A stretch of 64,000 nt of DNA from Rhizobium sp. NLR16a (lineage in GTDB: Bacteria; Pseudomonadota; Alphaproteobacteria; Rhizobiales; Rhizobiaceae): contig NZ_CP072865.1 of the NCBI RefSeq assembly GCF_017948245.1, positions 3,063,501 through 3,127,500 of the forward strand, in the 5' to 3' direction. Every line of letters begins with the position of its first letter. The first letter of the stretch is position 1. This document shows positions 1 to 8,622 of this stretch, one piece after another. Under the pieces are notes generated by a model. It was not told the DNA's origin. It saw nothing but the letters and a program-made list of their open reading frames with translations, and ran no database searches. Position numbers and translations under genes: made by a program.

Positions 1-737
<737 letters not shown>

Positions 738-895
738 TCATACGCTTTACGCTTAACTCTCCGTTATGGTTACCCAACTTAGTTACCAAAGCCTGAAGCA
801 CTGGCCGATTTCGGGAATTTATTGTGGCGGGCAATCGGGTAACGGTCCGAGAGCGGCGCCATGAGGCGATTGTTTTAATCGTTTGCTTGAAAAGC

Positions 896-1540
896 TTATC
901 TCTGTTGAGACTGGAGGGGCACCGAATGAGGAGTACCTTTTGGTTTCTCGGTCAGGGCGATGCAGAATGCCTGCCGGGGTGCAGCGTCCATCATTGAGAC
1001 ATAAACATCGAAAGGCGGAATGATTTTCAATTTGATTGCAAGCTGGACACAGTCCCCAGTGTTCTTGTTGCTTTTCAAGCAAGCATCCACGCGCCTGTAA
1101 TCTCCTATCACTTTGTTATCCCAAAAGTGCCTGGGAATAATTTGGTCCACCCCAAGACCATGATCTTTGAGAGCGTTACTTACTCCAGCGTCTTTCCAGG
1201 CGTATAGCCTGAGTGCTGTAACCTGATCCTCGAAATTCTGCACGATATTCTCCCTCATGGGAAAATACGACGGCGGCACAAGAATTCCCAAAGGCACTAG
1301 CCGATCCGCAAGCGAGGCCAAAGCTTCTGAATTTCCCTGGCGCGCTTCATGCCAAACGATTTTCCATGCTTCTGCGCAATTGCCCTTGCGGATCAGATTA
1401 AATGCTTGCTTCTCAAGGGCTGGCTGCTCATCAGCCGTCTGGGCAAAAACTGCAATTGGCGTAAGAGCAGCGGCTAAAGCAAATACCGTAAAGACTGCTC
1501 GAATGAGGCAAGAGCGCGAACAATTTTTTCTATCATCCAT
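896..1540 (-). CDS. hypothetical secreted protein
   Basis: A 214-residue protein with a clear N-terminal signal peptide: basic start, hydrophobic core around residues 12-30, and an Ala-rich cleavage region ending AVFAQ. The mature part begins with a helical stretch in which Ala and Gly residues are spaced as in Sel1/TPR-like repeats, and it has three or four scattered cysteines (GNCAEAW, DACLK, GDCVQ, FCIA) that could form disulfides in the periplasm. I do not recognise a family. It stands alone on the minus strand, and its codon use is less GC-biased than its neighbours, which suggests accessory origin. Existence of the gene is fairly secure; function is unknown. Confidence 0.7.
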   Translation of the reverse strand: MDDRKNCSRSCLIRAVFTVFALAAALTPIAVFAQTADEQPALEKQAFNLIRKGNCAEAWKIVWHEARQGNSEALASLADRLVPLGILVPPSYFPMRENIVQNFEDQVTALRLYAWKDAGVSNALKDHGLGVDQIIPRHFWDNKVIGDYRRVDACLKSNKNTGDCVQLAIKLKIIPPFDVYVSMMDAAPRQAFCIALTEKPKGTPHSVPLQSQQR

Positions 1541-1666
1541 TCGAGATTTGCGCCTTCAATGCAACTTGAGCCTTACATTTCGAAGATATCCGACAGCATT
1601 GCAAGTAAAAGCGAGAAAACCTGTTTCAGACGAAAACGGGCGGAGCTCTACCACTTCTCGCCGTCC

Positions 1667-2017
1667 TCACACCGCATCATGAACCCTGCGGCTGTCGGCC
1701 GGCGCCTCGCCGCGTTCGAACATGCCGTAGTCGCGCAGGACACTGGCGATGCGCAGGCGGTAATCGGCGAAGATGCCGCCGCGGCCCGCCTGCTGGGCGG
1801 ACCGATGGGCCTCACGGTTGCGCCATTCCTTCACCGCCGCCTCGTCGCGGAAGAAGGAGAGCGACAGCAGCTTGCCGCGGTTGGTCAGGCTTTCGAAACG
1901 TTCGATCGAGATGAAGCCGTCGATGGTTTCGAGTTCGGCACGCAGCTCGCCGGCGAGATCGAGATATTTGTGGCGCTCGCCCATATAGGGCACGACTTCG
2001 AAGATGACGGCGATCAT
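1667..2017 (-). CDS. antibiotic biosynthesis monooxygenase (ABM) family protein
   Basis: A 116-residue protein with the ferredoxin-like ABM fold pattern: an opening beta strand (MIAVIFEVVP), a helix ending in ELRAELETIDGFISIERF, a strand LLSLSFF, then AVKEWRNREAHRSAQQAGR, the helix typical of this family. Members are small cofactorless monooxygenases or heme/quinone-modifying enzymes; the substrate here cannot be told. Its ATG overlaps the stop codon of the upstream NIPSNAP gene by four bases (TCAT at 2014-2017 on the plus strand), so the two are translationally coupled and probably work together. The ArsR-like gene across the divergent gap is the likely regulator. Confidence 0.85.
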   Translation of the reverse strand: MIAVIFEVVPYMGERHKYLDLAGELRAELETIDGFISIERFESLTNRGKLLSLSFFRDEAAVKEWRNREAHRSAQQAGRGGIFADYRLRIASVLRDYGMFERGEAPADSRRVHDAV

Positions 2018-2343
2018 GGCAGCACCAGCTTTGCGTGGGGAGCAGAGACGTTTTTCAGGAAGACGCGATCCTCCTTCAGGATAAAGCGTTCGCGACGGGC
2101 GAACTCGTAATTCTCGCGGCCGAGCGGGTCGGCGGCCAGCCGGGCGCGGTAGGCTTCGTAGGCGGCGAGGCTTTCGATATTGTAGACGCCGTAAGCCGTC
2201 GTCGCCGACCCTTCATGCGGGGCGAAATAGCCGATCAGGTCGGCGCCATTCCTCGGGATCGCCTGGCCCCAGTTGCGGGCATACTCAGTGAAGACGTCCT
2301 TCTTGAAGGGGTCGATCTCATAGCGGATGAAGCAGGTGATCAT
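2014..2343 (-). CDS. NIPSNAP family protein
   Basis: A 109-residue NIPSNAP-type dimeric alpha-beta barrel protein. It opens with the typical MITCFIRYEIDP strand, has a helix FTEYARNWGQ, and a second half with VYNIESLAAYEAYRARL followed by the REN-xE-FAR segment seen in many bacterial NIPSNAP proteins. I chose the ATG at 2341-2343 because a longer in-frame extension would run through the divergent promoter and into the regulator gene. It is the first gene of a two-gene unit with the ABM protein. The function of bacterial NIPSNAP proteins is poorly defined, so only the family call is made. Confidence 0.85.
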   Translation of the reverse strand: MITCFIRYEIDPFKKDVFTEYARNWGQAIPRNGADLIGYFAPHEGSATTAYGVYNIESLAAYEAYRARLAADPLGRENYEFARRERFILKEDRVFLKNVSAPHAKLVLP

Positions 2344-2412
2344 CGGGTTCTCCTTTGTGCTTCCCCGTTTTCGCACATTGCCGGACGAAGATGCTTCGGT
2401 TACGATCGAACT
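2344..2412. promoter_or_regulatory. divergent promoter region, NIPSNAP/ABM operon and ArsR-like gene
   Basis: Sixty-nine bases between two divergent starts must hold both promoters and any operator of the ArsR-like protein. I see no convincing long palindrome in it. Confidence 0.4.
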
Positions 2413-3096
2413 ATGAAGGAAGGACCAGACATTGCCCAGATCGGCGCGCTGATCGGCGATCCTGCGCGGGCCAACATGCTGGCGGCGCTGACCGGTGGGC
2501 GGGCGCTGACGGCGACCGAGCTTGCCGGCGTTGGCGGCATCACGCTGCAGACGGCAAGCGCGCATCTGGCCAAACTCGAAGCCGGCGGGCTGCTGAGCCA
2601 GCGCAAGCAGGGGCGCCACCGCTATTTCACGCTGGCCGACGAGGCCGCCGCCCGGCTGATCGAAAGCATGATGGGTTTTGCCGCCGGGCGCGGGCATCTG
2701 CGCCACCAGCCAGGGCCGAAGGAGCCGGCGCTGCGCAAGGCGCGCATCTGCTACGATCATCTGGCCGGCGATTATGGCGTGCGCATGCTCGACAGCCTGA
2801 TTGCATCAGGCGCGATCGAGGCGGTCGGAGAGGGTCTGGCGCTGACGGAAAAGGGCGAGAGCGATCTCGCCCGCATCGGCATCGACGTCGGCAATCTCAA
2901 ATCCTCGCGCCGCCCGCTCTGCCGCTCCTGCCTCGACTGGAGCGAAAGACGAGCGCATCTGGCGGGCAGCCTCGGCAAGGCGCTGCTGTCGAGCTTCCTT
3001 GACAGGGGCTGGGCGAGGCGCACCGCCGAAAGCCGCTCGATCCTCTTTACACCGGAAGGCGACCGGCAATTTCTATTGCTTTTTCCGGCTGGATAG
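2413..3096 (+). CDS. ArsR-like winged-helix transcriptional regulator
   Basis: A 227-residue regulator. Residues ~5-85 form an ArsR-type winged helix: IGDPARANMLAAL, then the helix-turn-helix TATELAGVGGITLQTASAHLAKLEAGGLL, then the wing RQ..GRHRYFTL. The rest is an extra C-terminal domain with a short cysteine pair (PLCRSCLDW) that could bind metal or sense redox state, as in the longer subgroup of ArsR proteins. The start is the ATG at 2413. It is divergent from the NIPSNAP/ABM pair with a gap of 69 bases, the usual layout of a local regulator and its target. The inducer is not visible. Confidence 0.85.
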   Translation: MKEGPDIAQIGALIGDPARANMLAALTGGRALTATELAGVGGITLQTASAHLAKLEAGGLLSQRKQGRHRYFTLADEAAARLIESMMGFAAGRGHLRHQPGPKEPALRKARICYDHLAGDYGVRMLDSLIASGAIEAVGEGLALTEKGESDLARIGIDVGNLKSSRRPLCRSCLDWSERRAHLAGSLGKALLSSFLDRGWARRTAESRSILFTPEGDRQFLLLFPAG

Positions 3097-3299
3097 ACGG
3101 GTGCAGATCTGCAAAACCCTGCCAGCGTAAAGGCGCAGGTGATGAATGCGCCGAACCGACCGTCGGGCATATCCGTCACTCGCCTCGCTTGATTGCCACC
3201 CCTGCGCCCCCGCTCCAGTCGAGGCATGTTCGCATTCGGCACGAGCGCGGGCTCCCATCCGGCGTCCTTTGCTGGCACGCGAAGCCGTTTGCGGCTTCA

Positions 3300-3524
3300 T
3301 CACCCCTGGCAGCCTTTCTTCCTCATCTTCTTTTCGATCTTTGCCTTCCTTTCGACGCCATCGTCGGCATGTTTTCCGCCGGTCAAACCATGATCCATCA
3401 TCGCCTGCAGCTGTGCACAGCTTCTGTGATTGTGGTGCTTTCCGCCCTTGGCGGCGGCATCGGATGTGAAGGCCAATAGCAGCGCTGCGGCGGCCGCTGA
3501 TGGAACAAGAGCTGACAGCCTCAT
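3300..3524 (-). CDS. small His/Lys-rich secreted protein
   Basis: A 74-residue protein with an Ala/Leu-rich signal peptide (residues ~1-27, ending SDAAA) and a short mature part rich in Lys, Gly and His (KGGKHHNHRSC near the N-terminus, GCQG at the C-terminus). Two cysteines bracket the mature peptide and could form one disulfide. The ATG at 3522-3524 is preceded by a good AGGAGA ribosome site; a longer frame exists but has no such site. I do not recognise a family. Metal binding through the histidines is possible but untested. Confidence 0.65.
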   Translation of the reverse strand: MRLSALVPSAAAAALLLAFTSDAAAKGGKHHNHRSCAQLQAMMDHGLTGGKHADDGVERKAKIEKKMRKKGCQG

Positions 3525-3629
3525 GGTCCCTCTCCTCTTGTCGCCCAAATTAGGATCAAGCCCTTGAATTGGCAATGCTGCTCGTGTCGCGCCGCCACAG
3601 AAGCGCGTTGCAAATTTCTTCGCCGCTGG

Positions 3630-3643
3630 CCGATCGCGATCGG
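3630..3643. promoter_or_regulatory. perfect 14-bp palindrome CCGATCGCGATCGG
   Basis: A perfect palindrome in the gap between the small secreted protein and the autotransporter, about 35 bases upstream of a strong ribosome site and mini-ORF. It could be an operator; no regulator can be assigned. Confidence 0.3.
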
Positions 3644-3690
3644 ATAGAAAAAGTCGGGGGATTATCCGAGCGAGGCTTAGGAGAGAAACA

Positions 3691-3756
3691 GTGAGGTTTA
3701 ACCGACGTTCGCCAAGCAGCTATCCATCCGCTCCGGATGCGAAAGCGCCTCGCTAG
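3691..3756 (+). CDS. possible 21-residue mini-ORF
   Basis: A GTG-started ORF of 21 codons with an AGGAG ribosome site seven bases upstream and a perfect hairpin plus T-run directly after the stop. The peptide would be Arg/Ser/Pro/Ala-rich without a membrane segment. Part of it coincides with a 44-bp repeat that recurs at 8551-8594, where the frame is not kept, so the repeat is conserved as DNA rather than as protein. It may be a leader peptide, a small RNA gene, or chance. Confidence 0.25.
   Translation: MRFNRRSPSSYPSAPDAKAPR
3703..3746 (+). repeat. 44-bp direct repeat, copy 1
   Basis: Matches 8551-8594 in roughly 34 of 44 positions, in the same orientation, with a shared core holding the inverted arms CATCC and GGATG. 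The pair brackets the autotransporter and its divergent regulator. Confidence 0.6.
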
Positions 3757-3765
3757 AACAGGATG

Positions 3766-3794
3766 ATCTAAGGCCGGGTGGGCCTTAGATTTTA
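3766..3794 (+). terminator. rho-independent terminator, plus strand
   Basis: Perfect 10-bp stem (ATCTAAGGCC / GGCCTTAGAT) with a 5-base loop, followed by TTTT on the plus strand. The only plus-strand unit upstream is the mini-ORF at 3691-3756. Read on the minus strand there is no T-run. Confidence 0.6.
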
Positions 3795-3807
3795 ATCCTC
3801 AAACAGT

Positions 3808-3850
3808 TAGAGCATGATTTCCTCCGAAAATCGCTCACACTCATGCTCTA
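3808..3850. repeat. dispersed palindromic element at the autotransporter 3' end
   Basis: Perfect 10-base inverted arms TAGAGCATGA and TCATGCTCTA separated by 23 bases; the right arm runs into the autotransporter stop codon. AGAGCATGA-type palindromes of this form are common between genes in rhizobial genomes and may act as terminators or transcript-end stabilisers. Confidence 0.55.
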
Positions 3851-6800
3851 GAATCTCACGTCCAACCGGGCATTGGCGCTGTGGCGGTTGAGGCCACCGC
3901 CGAATTCTCCTCGGTACGACAGGGAAGCGACCGCTGCCTCCGTCAGCTGCAACGTCACGGATCCGCCCGCAACGACGCTGTTTTCGGCATTGCGCAGCCC
4001 TCTCACGACGAAACTGCCGCCATTTTCGAATGCCAGAGCGGCGAGCGGCGTATCCTGATCGGCAATCCGTCTCCAGGCGACATCAAAACCAGTGGTGACA
4101 CTCTTTCCGGCGATCGAAGCCTGTCGTTTCGTCCGTAGCCCCACAGTCGTCGCAAACAGATCTTCGCGTGCGCTCTCGCCCGAAAGGGAGGCTGCGCCGC
4201 CGTCCTCGTGGAAGCTGTCGCGCTGGCCGATTGCATAGTCCAGTCTGCCGAACGGGGTCACAATCAGGTCACGGGAGAGGCCGAAATCGTATGACGCCTC
4301 CGCGAAAATCTGGGCGGTGCTGCCGTGATAACTTGCCGTCTGACTGTCGGAAAAACCGTCAAAGGCGATGTCGCGGCGCGTTTCGATGTCGTGCCAGCTG
4401 TTCGACGCCCCGAATCTGACCTGCAGTCCGTCGAACCGCTGCGCGGCATAGAGGCCAAGATGCACGCTGTCGATATTGGCCGTGGAGCCGAGGTCGGGGA
4501 TCTCGAAAGAGGATTGACCGACGCCTGCGAACACGCCGATCGAACGATCGTCGATCACCCAGTCGACGCCATAGAGCGCGCCGCCGCGCGCTGTCGTCGC
4601 GCTCGAGGCGTTTCCGTCACCCTTCAGCCAGGCGACATTGCCATAGGCGCTCGTCCATGCCTTGCCGCCGGTCGCAAACGCCTCGTCCAGCCGGTCATAA
4701 ACCGCGTTGCGCACGTCATCGGCTTCGCTGAAAAGGCCATTTTGCACCGATGCGTGGATTTCGCCGGAGAGCTGGTCGAATGCATCCCTTGCTTCTGCCC
4801 TGTCGCTATAAAGGATCGCATTGTAGAGCGCGAGGCTACTGGAGCCGCTCGTCTGATCGAGGAAGTCGAGGCCATAAGCCGACTGTTGCTGATTATACGT
4901 GAGGGCGGCGCTCGGAAACAGAGAACCGGGGCTCAGCACGGTACGCAGGATCAAGGTTACGTCGGTGGCGGAATAGCTGAGGAAAGACTTCAGGAAGGCC
5001 GAATCGATCTCCAGATCGCCGAAGGTGCCCGAGACGGCGCCGGCAGAGACGATCGTGTAGGACTGGCCGTTGACGTAGCTGACGGCGGGATCCCAAAGGA
5101 TTGTCCGAACCTCGGTGCCGTTCAGGAAGGCGGTACCGGTGACGTTCACCCTGTCGCTCAGCCCGGTGCTGCCGATCTCGACTTCGAACACGCTGCTTGG
5201 ATCGAAGTTCAGATCTCCGGCGACCGTCAGGGTACCAATCGAATTTCCGGGAGCAAGGACGCTGTTTGCTGCAAGCGTGGTCGTGCCGACGCTTCCCGTT
5301 CCCTGAAGTCTTGCGCCGGAACCGACGTTGACTGCGCCAGCCAGGCTGCCATTGACCGACAGCGTGCCGTCAAGCACATCCGTGTCGCCGGTATAGCTGC
5401 TGTTTCCAGTCAGGTGAAAGAGGCCATCGCCAGTCTTGACGAGACTGCCATCGCCGGTGATCGACCCGGCGAAAGTGGTTGAACTGTCGTCGCCGCCGAC
5501 CGTGAGTGTCGCCGTGTTAAAAAGGTTCACATCTCCGCCCGACGAACCGCCGCCGGCGAGCGAGCCGATGGTTTCGGAGGTGGCGACGTCGAGCCCGGTT
5601 CCGGCAAGATCAGTAATGGTCACGCCCGCTCCGTCGGCCAATGCATTGCCGTTCTGGATGAATAACCGCCCCTGGTCGATCACCGTATCGCCGGAACGCG
5701 TGTTGTTGCCGGAAAGGGTCAGTGTCCCCGCGCCAGTCTTGGTCAGCCGTCCGGTACCCGACACGTTGCCGGCGAAGGTCACAGCATAGCCGTTCGTGTT
5801 CACGGTGCCACCGGCGCCTCCGATGACCACACCCCGGGCGGCTGGAGACGCAACAGTGCCGAATGTCTGCAACGTCGCGCCGTCGAGGGTCACGGTATTG
5901 GTGGCGCTGCCATCACCGAGAGATGCGGATGAGGACACGAAGAGGGTTCCTCCCAGCACATTCATCGCGCCGGAGAAATTGTTGGGTCCAAATAGCCCAA
6001 AAGTGCCGGCGCCCGATTTGGTAACGGAGCCGCTGCCGGATATGACGCCGCTGAACGTCCCGCTCGCGCCGGAAGCGCCAAGGGACAGGCTGGCACTGCC
6101 GAGCAGAATGTCGCCGCCGCCGGAAAGGCTCGCAATAGCCTGGTTGAAGCCGCCCATATCCAATTGGGTGCCGTTATTCATGAAGAGTCCGGACGAGGTG
6201 GAAAGCGCGTTTGCCGACATCAACTGCAATTTGCCGGCTGAGATGGTCGTTGCACCGGTATAGGACTGCTGGCTGCTGAGCGTGAAGGTGCCGGTGCCGG
6301 CTTTGGTCAGGCCGCCGTCACCTGATATAACTCCGTCGAAAGTGGTCGAGCTATTGTCAGCTCCAACGGAAAGAACGGCGTTGCCGGCGACGTCGACACT
6401 CCCACTACCGGTTAGTGCATCGACAGCTTCACTTGTCTTGATAGTCAACGTCCCGTCGACATTGATGTCCGCAAGCCCCCCGAACACCTTGCCGCCATCG
6501 GCCGTTAGTGTCGCGCCGGAAAGCACGTCGATCGACAGGGCCCCTTGCGAGACGCCCGACCATAGGAAGTCCCCGGAAATCGTCAGCCCGCGGTTGGCGA
6601 CGATGCCACCTGAATAATTTCCGGATCCTATCGAGAGGCTTTCAGTCGTGCCGATCAGGCCTGCGCCGTACAGGCTGTTGATGGAGGCGTCATACATTCT
6701 AAGGTCGAAGAGCGATCCTGAGGACAAGCGAAGCGCATCGAGGGTTGAAAGATTTGCTGCGGTGGCGGCATCGAGAATGTTTAGCGTCCGGTTGGCGGAG

Positions 6801-7465
6801 AGCGCGACTTCGCCGACGCCGAGGAACCTGCCCTGCCAGTTTCCGCCCCGGCTGAAGGTCACACTGTTTGCGCCGTCAATCGTTCCATCGAATGTGAAGT
6901 CTCGGATCTCAAGATTAGCATTGTCGAGGCGGATGGTGCCGCTGCCGGCAAGAGAGGCTATCCAATCGCTGTGCGTCCCGAGGTCGATGGTTGCGCCGGA
7001 TGCAACAGTTGTCGTGGTGGCGCGGAGCAGTGCTCCTTGACCGTCCCCCGGGACCAGCAGCGTGCCGGAATCGACATACACGTCCTGGCTTGAGCCCGAG
7101 AAGAAGTTATCCGCAAGCGTGACGGTGCCTGTGTCGCCGGCGCCGCCGAAATGAAGTTCCGCGCCCCTCCCGGCCCGATAAAGCCTGAGATTCAGATCAC
7201 TGCCGGCAATGGCGGAGAAACGCACAACGGCGCCGTCCATAATATCCATTTCCGGCACCAGACTGACGGTTCCGGCCCCCACGGATCTGATCCATCCACC
7301 CGTCGACATGTCGACCTGATCCGTTCCCAACTCGCCGCCGTTGCTGATCTCGACATAGGAATCGAGCAAGGGATCGCTTTGCGCGGTAACGGCTGAAAGA
7401 GAGAGTGTAATAAATGCTGAACCGGCAACGGCGAAGTGAACTGAGATACGGCCCTGTGCTTTCAT
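3848..7465 (-). CDS. autotransporter (type Va) with beta-helical passenger
   Basis: A ~1205-residue outer-membrane autotransporter. It has a signal peptide (hydrophobic core ~residues 8-28), then a long Gly/Ser/Thr/Asn-rich passenger predicted to form a beta helix. The passenger includes at least four autotransporter-associated repeats of the form GxISGxGxLxKxGxGTLxLxG, roughly residues 380-720. The last ~270 residues are the beta barrel (starting near AWTSAYGNVAWL) and end in the typical aromatic terminus, VRF. I take the ATG at 7463-7465; a TTG nine bases upstream is the alternative. There is no recognisable protease or lipase motif, so an adhesin or aggregation role is inferred. A divergent regulator starts 108 bases away. 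Confidence 0.9.
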   Translation of the reverse strand: MKAQGRISVHFAVAGSAFITLSLSAVTAQSDPLLDSYVEISNGGELGTDQVDMSTGGWIRSVGAGTVSLVPEMDIMDGAVVRFSAIAGSDLNLRLYRAGRGAELHFGGAGDTGTVTLADNFFSGSSQDVYVDSGTLLVPGDGQGALLRATTTTVASGATIDLGTHSDWIASLAGSGTIRLDNANLEIRDFTFDGTIDGANSVTFSRGGNWQGRFLGVGEVALSANRTLNILDAATAANLSTLDALRLSSGSLFDLRMYDASINSLYGAGLIGTTESLSIGSGNYSGGIVANRGLTISGDFLWSGVSQGALSIDVLSGATLTADGGKVFGGLADINVDGTLTIKTSEAVDALTGSGSVDVAGNAVLSVGADNSSTTFDGVISGDGGLTKAGTGTFTLSSQQSYTGATTISAGKLQLMSANALSTSSGLFMNNGTQLDMGGFNQAIASLSGGGDILLGSASLSLGASGASGTFSGVISGSGSVTKSGAGTFGLFGPNNFSGAMNVLGGTLFVSSSASLGDGSATNTVTLDGATLQTFGTVASPAARGVVIGGAGGTVNTNGYAVTFAGNVSGTGRLTKTGAGTLTLSGNNTRSGDTVIDQGRLFIQNGNALADGAGVTITDLAGTGLDVATSETIGSLAGGGSSGGDVNLFNTATLTVGGDDSSTTFAGSITGDGSLVKTGDGLFHLTGNSSYTGDTDVLDGTLSVNGSLAGAVNVGSGARLQGTGSVGTTTLAANSVLAPGNSIGTLTVAGDLNFDPSSVFEVEIGSTGLSDRVNVTGTAFLNGTEVRTILWDPAVSYVNGQSYTIVSAGAVSGTFGDLEIDSAFLKSFLSYSATDVTLILRTVLSPGSLFPSAALTYNQQQSAYGLDFLDQTSGSSSLALYNAILYSDRAEARDAFDQLSGEIHASVQNGLFSEADDVRNAVYDRLDEAFATGGKAWTSAYGNVAWLKGDGNASSATTARGGALYGVDWVIDDRSIGVFAGVGQSSFEIPDLGSTANIDSVHLGLYAAQRFDGLQVRFGASNSWHDIETRRDIAFDGFSDSQTASYHGSTAQIFAEASYDFGLSRDLIVTPFGRLDYAIGQRDSFHEDGGAASLSGESAREDLFATTVGLRTKRQASIAGKSVTTGFDVAWRRIADQDTPLAALAFENGGSFVVRGLRNAENSVVAGGSVTLQLTEAAVASLSYRGEFGGGLNRHSANARLDVRF

Positions 7466-7572
7466 CAAAATCAACTTTATTGAAGAAAATTAAACGCAGA
7501 GGCTGTATAAACCGCCTCCCGCCATTGGCAGAGTCTAAACTTTGCATTGATCAGTAAGCAGACGAAAGAAAC
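7466..7572. promoter_or_regulatory. divergent promoter region, autotransporter and regulator
   Basis: A gap of ~107 bases between divergent starts, noticeably AT-richer than its surroundings, as expected for promoters. It probably carries the binding site of the adjacent regulator. Confidence 0.45.
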
Positions 7573-8487
7573 ATGAGCGAGACACGCCTCTATGCCGGAG
7601 TGAATGACTTCGCCGCGGACACTCTGTGGGTCGAGGCGGCCCGCTTGATGCGCCATCCCTCCTATAGCGTCGCGGTGCTGTCCTATTGCGAGGCAATGAT
7701 TGCACGCGTGCCGAAGGTGTTGCCGGCGAACAAGCTTTTTGCCCAGAAGCAGCGCTATCTCGTTTCCTTCGTGCTGATTTGTCTTTACATTCAGTGGCTT
7801 CAAGCGCGTGGCCCAGCGCCATCGCTTGCCCTTCTTCAGCGCGCTGCACCCGGCAGCCCGCGCCAGATCGCCGATTTCATCGGCGGGCTGCGTGACCGGG
7901 GCCTTGTCACCGCGATGTCACTGGAGACGGATCGCCGTACGCAAATCCTGAAGCCGGGTCTGGCATTGATGCGGGAAATCGCACACTCGCCATTGGCCAT
8001 TTTGAGATCCTTCGAGCTCCTGGCGCCGCCTCTGCCCATCCGCCCGGACGAACTCGCCCAGGACGAGGACGTGCTGGCGCGCTGGCTGGCGCTCTCCGCG
8101 GAACGTTATGCGTTGAAGGACGACCTATTCGGCCCATTTCCGGCCATCGTGCGCCACAGCGAAAGAGATGCCGGCCACCTCGTTTTCTGCGCCGTCATCG
8201 CCGAGGCGCTGCGCGAGCGCCCGGCCGACGCGAAGGTCCCCGCAAGCCTGACTTATCGAGCGCTTGCGGAGCGCTTCGGCGTGTCCCGTCAGCATATCAG
8301 CAACATCCTCGACGAAGCCGCTGAGAAGGGCTGGTATTGCGTCTCCGCGGGGGGCGAACTCGCCTCGATGCCCGATGGGACGCTCCTTCAGTTCGAGACC
8401 TGGGTGGCCGGACAGATGGTCCATTACAGCCGCCTGACGGCGCTGATCGGCGGCAAAAAAGTCGAAGCCGCCGCGCCGAACGATTAA
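7573..8487 (+). CDS. transcriptional regulator with two helix-turn-helix regions
   Basis: A 304-residue protein. A MarR-like winged helix is suggested around residues 85-135 (LALLQRAAPGSPRQIADFI, then GLRDRGLV and the wing DRRTQILKPG). A second, Crp-like helix-turn-helix lies around residues 228-258 (LTYRALAERFGVSRQHISNIL). No cyclic-nucleotide or other sensor domain is apparent between them. The ATG at 7573 is preceded by an ACGAAAGAAAC purine stretch. Its divergent position next to the autotransporter makes it the probable regulator of that gene. I do not recognise a named family, and the signal it senses is unknown. Confidence 0.75.
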   Translation: MSETRLYAGVNDFAADTLWVEAARLMRHPSYSVAVLSYCEAMIARVPKVLPANKLFAQKQRYLVSFVLICLYIQWLQARGPAPSLALLQRAAPGSPRQIADFIGGLRDRGLVTAMSLETDRRTQILKPGLALMREIAHSPLAILRSFELLAPPLPIRPDELAQDEDVLARWLALSAERYALKDDLFGPFPAIVRHSERDAGHLVFCAVIAEALRERPADAKVPASLTYRALAERFGVSRQHISNILDEAAEKGWYCVSAGGELASMPDGTLLQFETWVAGQMVHYSRLTALIGGKKVEAAAPND

Positions 8488-8550
8488 ATCGGCCTAAGGT
8501 CCGAGGCCTTGTCCGACTGAGTGCCTAGATCAGGAACAGCCGGGTAAAAC

Positions 8551-8594
8551 CGTCGTTTGTCAAACAGTCGTCCATCCACTCCGGATGCGACGGC
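8551..8594 (+). repeat. 44-bp direct repeat, copy 2
   Basis: Partner of 3703-3746. It lies in the leader of the first Ser/Gly-rich gene, ending ~29 bases before its start codon. Weaker similarity continues a further dozen bases to the left. Confidence 0.6.
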
Positions 8595-8622
8595 AACTGA
8601 CAAACAATCGGAGGAATATCCT

